In this document: positions 6,150-8,469 of the stretch, piece by piece
Position numbering within the stretch: the stretch's first letter is position 1
Layout of the letters: the number at the start of each line of letters is the position of its first letter
NCBI GenBank assembly: GCA_031254675.1
Contig: JAIRTV010000580.1
Span: forward strand, 1-8,469
Direction: 5' to 3'
Length of the DNA stretch: 8,469 nt
Origin: Planctomycetaceae bacterium
GTDB lineage: Bacteria; Planctomycetota; Planctomycetia; Pirellulales; Thermoguttaceae
Position numbers and translations under genes: made by a program
The notes under the pieces: model-generated
Database searches by the model: none
Told to the model about the DNA's origin: nothing
What the model saw: only the letters and a program-made list of their open reading frames with translations

Positions 6150-6197
6150 ACAGGATAAATGGGATCTTATTGAGACTTTTTATCCTGTTATTTTTAT
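6150..6197 (+). terminator. Rho-independent terminator-like hairpin downstream of rpoD
   Basis: ACAGGATAAA (6150-6159) pairs perfectly with TTTATCCTGT (6179-6188) around a 19-base loop, followed at once by TATTTTTAT. The T-rich tail suits termination of the rpoD transcript about 210 bases past its stop. The stem is AT-rich and the loop is large, so efficiency is uncertain. It would separate rpoD from the protease gene. Confidence 0.55.
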
Positions 6198-6272
6198 AAT
6201 TACGTTTCAAAAAAAATTATGGTTATGAATTTTCGAAAATGACGTAATATTTTGTGAATAGGATTTGGGATT

Positions 6273-7748
6273 ATGAAACGAAAAACAGTTTCATTTATTG
6301 TTATTATTATTGCTATTATTCGGTGTTTATTTTTTGAACATTCTTTTGTTTCCGGTTGGGAAAGCGAGGGGCGTTCTGTATTGTCTGGTGATGGACAACA
6401 ATCGTCTGACAAGGAGTATCATCAGGCGTTAGCGCTTTCTGCGGCGTTTCGTTATGCTTCGGAGCAAGTGATTCCGGCAACAGTGAAGGTGATTTCTCAC
6501 TTGCAGACGACAGAAGATCGGGAGGCAATGCAAATTCAGATTCCTGCATTGCGGACATTGCCGGGTCAGCGGAATCCGGGTGATAGTGCGGGAACCGGAA
6601 TTTTGATTGATCCGCAGGGTATTGTTTTGACGAACAACCATGTTATTGCTCGTGCGAGGGAAATTGAAGTGGAATTGCCGGATGGTCGCAAATATTATGC
6701 GAAAAAATATCGGCATGATCCTGAGACGGATCTTGCGGTGATCTGGCTTGATATTTCGGGGCGTGACGAATTACCTTATGCCGTTTTTGGTAACAGTGAT
6801 TTGATGGAGATTGGAGATTGGGTGTTGGCGATTGGGAATCCGTTTGAGTTGGATTTAACGGTGAGTGCTGGAATTATTAGTGCGAAGGGGCGATTACTCA
6901 AACAGGTTCAACGGACGGAGTTTCTGCAAACTGATGCGGCAATCAATCCCGGCAATTCTGGTGGTCCGCTTATTAACTTGAAAGGCGAAATTATTGGAAT
7001 TAACACGGCGATTCTGTCGAGAACAGGAACCAATCAGGGAATTGGTTTTGCGTTACCGTCGAACAACGCTCAATGGGTTGCGCAACAAATTATTGCTAAG
7101 GGCAAAGTGGAACGTGCGTGGCTTGGAGTGATTACCAAACCGCTGACGCGGTGGGAAAGTCAACGTTTGAAGCTGAAGCAGCAGACGGGAGTTCTTGTTG
7201 AGTATCCGCTTCAAAATTCTCCGGCGGAAGAAGCGGGACTTAAGGAAGACGATGTGATTCTTTCGTTTGATGGTCAACCGGTCAATGCTGTTTATCAACT
7301 TCAACGATTTACTGAGCGGGCAAAAATTGGAGAGGAGCATGAAATTATTTTGATTCGAGCTGGCAGGCGTTACAAACTGATGGTTGACATGCGACCGATG
7401 CCGCCGTCTGCGGGGTTGATTGGTTCGATGTTGGGTAATTCCGTGCAATCTTATGTTGATGCGACGTTGAATTTTCTGTTGATTCAAGCGACGGAGCCAA
7501 TTCTTGGTCGTCTTAAATTGAGTGGCAGACAAGGATTGATTGTTCTGACGACAATCCCTGGTGGTCGGGCGGAAAAGGCGGGAATTCGTGTTGGAACGTT
7601 GATAACCAAAGTTGACGGCAAAGCGGTTCCGACTCGTAATGCTTATATTGCGGTGCGGAATGAGAGTGATCTTTCTGATGGAATTACGTTGGATGTTGTA
7701 TTACCAGGTGGAGTGGAACAAAAAATTGTCATCAAATTGGAACAATAA
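6273..7748 (+). CDS. HtrA/DegP-family periplasmic serine protease, two PDZ domains
   Basis: 491 aa from the ATG; AGGA lies nine bases upstream, a moderate ribosome site. This family degrades or refolds misfolded envelope proteins. An N-terminal export signal or anchor is visible (K/R start, then about residues 5-22 hydrophobic). The trypsin-like domain (about 58-278) has the full triad: H123 in LTNNHVI, D153 in ETDLAVIWLD and S229 in AINPGNSGGPL. The oxyanion region is GNSGG, preceded by the family motifs GDWVLAIGNPF and FLQTDAAINPG. PDZ1 (about 283-372) carries the WLGV start and SPAEEAGLKEDDVIL. PDZ2 (about 400-490) has GGRAEKAGIRVGTLI. Length and order match DegP/DegQ/MucD-type proteases, so degP, degQ or mucD cannot be told apart. 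The short insert EDREAMQIQIPALRTLPGQR lies where DegP has its LA loop. The gene ends 3 bases before the fluoride channel gene, so the two are probably co-transcribed. Confidence 0.93.
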   Translation: MKRKTVSFIVIIIAIIRCLFFEHSFVSGWESEGRSVLSGDGQQSSDKEYHQALALSAAFRYASEQVIPATVKVISHLQTTEDREAMQIQIPALRTLPGQRNPGDSAGTGILIDPQGIVLTNNHVIARAREIEVELPDGRKYYAKKYRHDPETDLAVIWLDISGRDELPYAVFGNSDLMEIGDWVLAIGNPFELDLTVSAGIISAKGRLLKQVQRTEFLQTDAAINPGNSGGPLINLKGEIIGINTAILSRTGTNQGIGFALPSNNAQWVAQQIIAKGKVERAWLGVITKPLTRWESQRLKLKQQTGVLVEYPLQNSPAEEAGLKEDDVILSFDGQPVNAVYQLQRFTERAKIGEEHEIILIRAGRRYKLMVDMRPMPPSAGLIGSMLGNSVQSYVDATLNFLLIQATEPILGRLKLSGRQGLIVLTTIPGGRAEKAGIRVGTLITKVDGKAVPTRNAYIAVRNESDLSDGITLDVVLPGGVEQKIVIKLEQ

Positions 7749-7751
7749 ATT

Positions 7752-8144
7752 ATGAATACAATTTATCATTTGTTGGGTGTGGGAATTTTCGGTGCAGTTG
7801 GAACATTGGCGCGTTATGGAGTGAGTTTGGGAGTGGCGGTTTTTTTGGGAACTTCGTATCCGTGGGGAACTTATTTTGTAAATATGCTTGGTTGTTTCTT
7901 GTTTGGTGTTATATCGGGATTGATTGCTTGTGGTTCATTGTCGGCGGAATGGAAAGCAATTTTTTTAACTGGTTTTTTGGGCGGGTTTACAACTTTTTCT
8001 GCTTTTGCCGCAGAAAACCAACAATTTTTATTGGAACGGCGTTGGAATGCTTTTATTTTCCATTTAGTTGGTCAAAATTTGTTGGGGATTGCTGCGGTGT
8101 TTGGCGGATTGATGCTTGCCAACTTCTTTTTCCTCCGCAAATAA
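7752..8144 (+). CDS. crcB: Fluoride ion channel CrcB/FluC
   Basis: 130 aa, the usual length. It exports fluoride from the cytoplasm as a dual-topology dimer in the inner membrane. Four membrane segments are visible (about 5-33, 36-60, 66-90 and 98-127). Family motifs are present: GAVGTLARYG (R21), GTYFVNMLGCFLFG (N44) and TGFLGGFTTFSAFAAE. The last contains the two phenylalanines (F82, F85) of the fluoride-track Phe box and the T79-T81 region near the central sodium site. It starts three bases after the protease stop with no strong Shine-Dalgarno, which suggests translational coupling. Only one crcB copy is present here, consistent with a homodimer. No fluoride riboswitch is recognisable upstream, so fluoride-dependent control is not shown. 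The protease-channel pairing may be no more than local gene order. Confidence 0.95.
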   Translation: MNTIYHLLGVGIFGAVGTLARYGVSLGVAVFLGTSYPWGTYFVNMLGCFLFGVISGLIACGSLSAEWKAIFLTGFLGGFTTFSAFAAENQQFLLERRWNAFIFHLVGQNLLGIAAVFGGLMLANFFFLRK

Positions 8145-8169
8145 AAAACGTCGGCAATATTTCACTGTG

Positions 8170-8193
8170 CTTGGTGGGTAATGTTTCGCCAAG
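8170..8193 (+). other. Stem-loop after the fluoride channel gene
   Basis: CTTGGTG (8170-8176) pairs with CGCCAAG (8187-8193), seven pairs with one G-U and a 10-base loop, 26 bases past the crcB stop. No T run follows, so it is at best part of a factor-dependent end. A weaker 5-bp inverted repeat (CGTTA, 8205-8209, with TAACG, 8221-8225) lies next to it. Confidence 0.35.
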
Positions 8194-8273
8194 AGATTGC
8201 AAAACGTTAGATCAATCTTTTAACGACAATTCCGCTGAGTTACCCCAAATTTTTAAAAAAGTAAAAATCCCGC

Positions 8274-8302
8274 TTGACATTTTTCTTGATTCCGTATAAA
8301 CT
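8274..8302 (+). promoter_or_regulatory. Sigma-70 promoter for the last, partial gene
   Basis: A perfect -35 TTGACA (8274-8279) is followed by TATAAA (8295-8300) at 15 bases, or by the poorer TAAACT (8297-8302) at the ideal 17. Either gives a leader of about 95 bases before the ATG at 8402. This is the best promoter match in the window and shows that the gene is transcribed separately from crcB. Confidence 0.7.
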
Positions 8303-8333
8303 CTGAATCTTAGTTCAATCGTGTTGCGTTTAT

Positions 8334-8353
8334 TTTGTCGTAGTTTCGACAAA
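8334..8353 (+). promoter_or_regulatory. Leader hairpin between promoter and ribosome site
   Basis: TTTGTCG (8334-8340) and CGACAAA (8347-8353) form a perfect 7-bp stem with the six-base loop TAGTTT. It lies about 30 bases after the likely transcript start and 35 before TAAGGAG. It may stabilise the mRNA 5' end. No known riboswitch fold is recognisable. Confidence 0.4.
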
Positions 8354-8401
8354 CGTTTCGCGATCAATTCTGCAAAACCTTAGAAAATAAGGAGAATGAC
8401 A

Positions 8402-8469
8402 ATGAAAAATTTAGTCAAATGTGTTGTCGGGATTTTTGCAATATTTTTTGCGAAAAGCCAAATGTTAAA
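8402..8469 (+). CDS. N-terminus of a probable exported protein, cut by the window end
   Basis: Only the first 22 codons and two bases are present. TAAGGAG (8388-8394) lies seven bases before the ATG at 8402, which favours it over the in-frame ATG at 8396, which is only one base from the ribosome site. The peptide begins MKNLVKCVVGIFAIFFAKSQ: basic residues, then a hydrophobic core of about 10, a typical signal peptide or anchor start. A cleavage site is not evident in the visible part. The strong TTGACA promoter and good ribosome site suggest solid expression. The function cannot be told. Confidence 0.7.
   Translation, partial: MKNLVKCVVGIFAIFFAKSQML

Noticed and set aside
6228..6272. Fluoride riboswitch controlling the protease-crcB pair
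   Set aside because: The conserved crcB-motif core (GGCGAUGG and its partner strand) is not present upstream of either gene.

Overview
The window looks like a fragment of a low-GC planctomycete chromosome, probably a host-associated or anaerobic member of the Pirellulales type. This is inferred from recall, with no search run. The evidence is a sigma-70 factor with the long central region and conserved blocks I associate with planctomycete RpoD, plus two small membrane proteins of a style I know from that phylum (a CxC...CxC mini zinc-ribbon followed by two membrane segments, and a multi-pass protein with a soluble tail). Intergenic DNA is very AT-rich. Starts include TTG and GTG, each with a good Shine-Dalgarno.

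Layout. The left part (1-2987) is read on the minus strand. In transcription order it holds a zinc-ribbon/two-TM protein (2987-2349), a serine O-acetyltransferase of the CysE/EpsC family (2214-1261) that makes O-acetylserine for cysteine synthesis, and an uncharacterised three-TM protein (1277-522) overlapping the 3' end of cysE by 17 bases. Next come a 21-bp tandem array of 12-bp palindromes (192-317) and a possible 40-aa ORF (141-19) followed by a ribosome-binding-site-like AGGAG at the window edge. A 1.4-kb gene-poor AT-rich stretch (2988-4415) separates this block from the right part. It holds a good minus-strand promoter and several strong secondary structures.

The right part (4416-8469) is read on the plus strand. 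It holds a primary-type sigma-70 factor (rpoD/sigA) with a very acidic N-terminus, a 3' region with two long hairpins (the second terminator-like), a periplasmic HtrA/DegP-type serine protease with two PDZ domains, a CrcB/FluC fluoride channel starting 3 nt after the protease stop, and, behind a TTGACA promoter and a leader hairpin, the first 22 codons of a probably exported protein.

The known genes cover cysteine precursor synthesis, housekeeping transcription, envelope protein quality control and fluoride efflux. I see no defence system, CRISPR, integrase, transposase, tRNA or rRNA. The least explained elements are the palindrome array at 192-317 and the structured stretch at 3600-3785 in the large divergent intergenic region.
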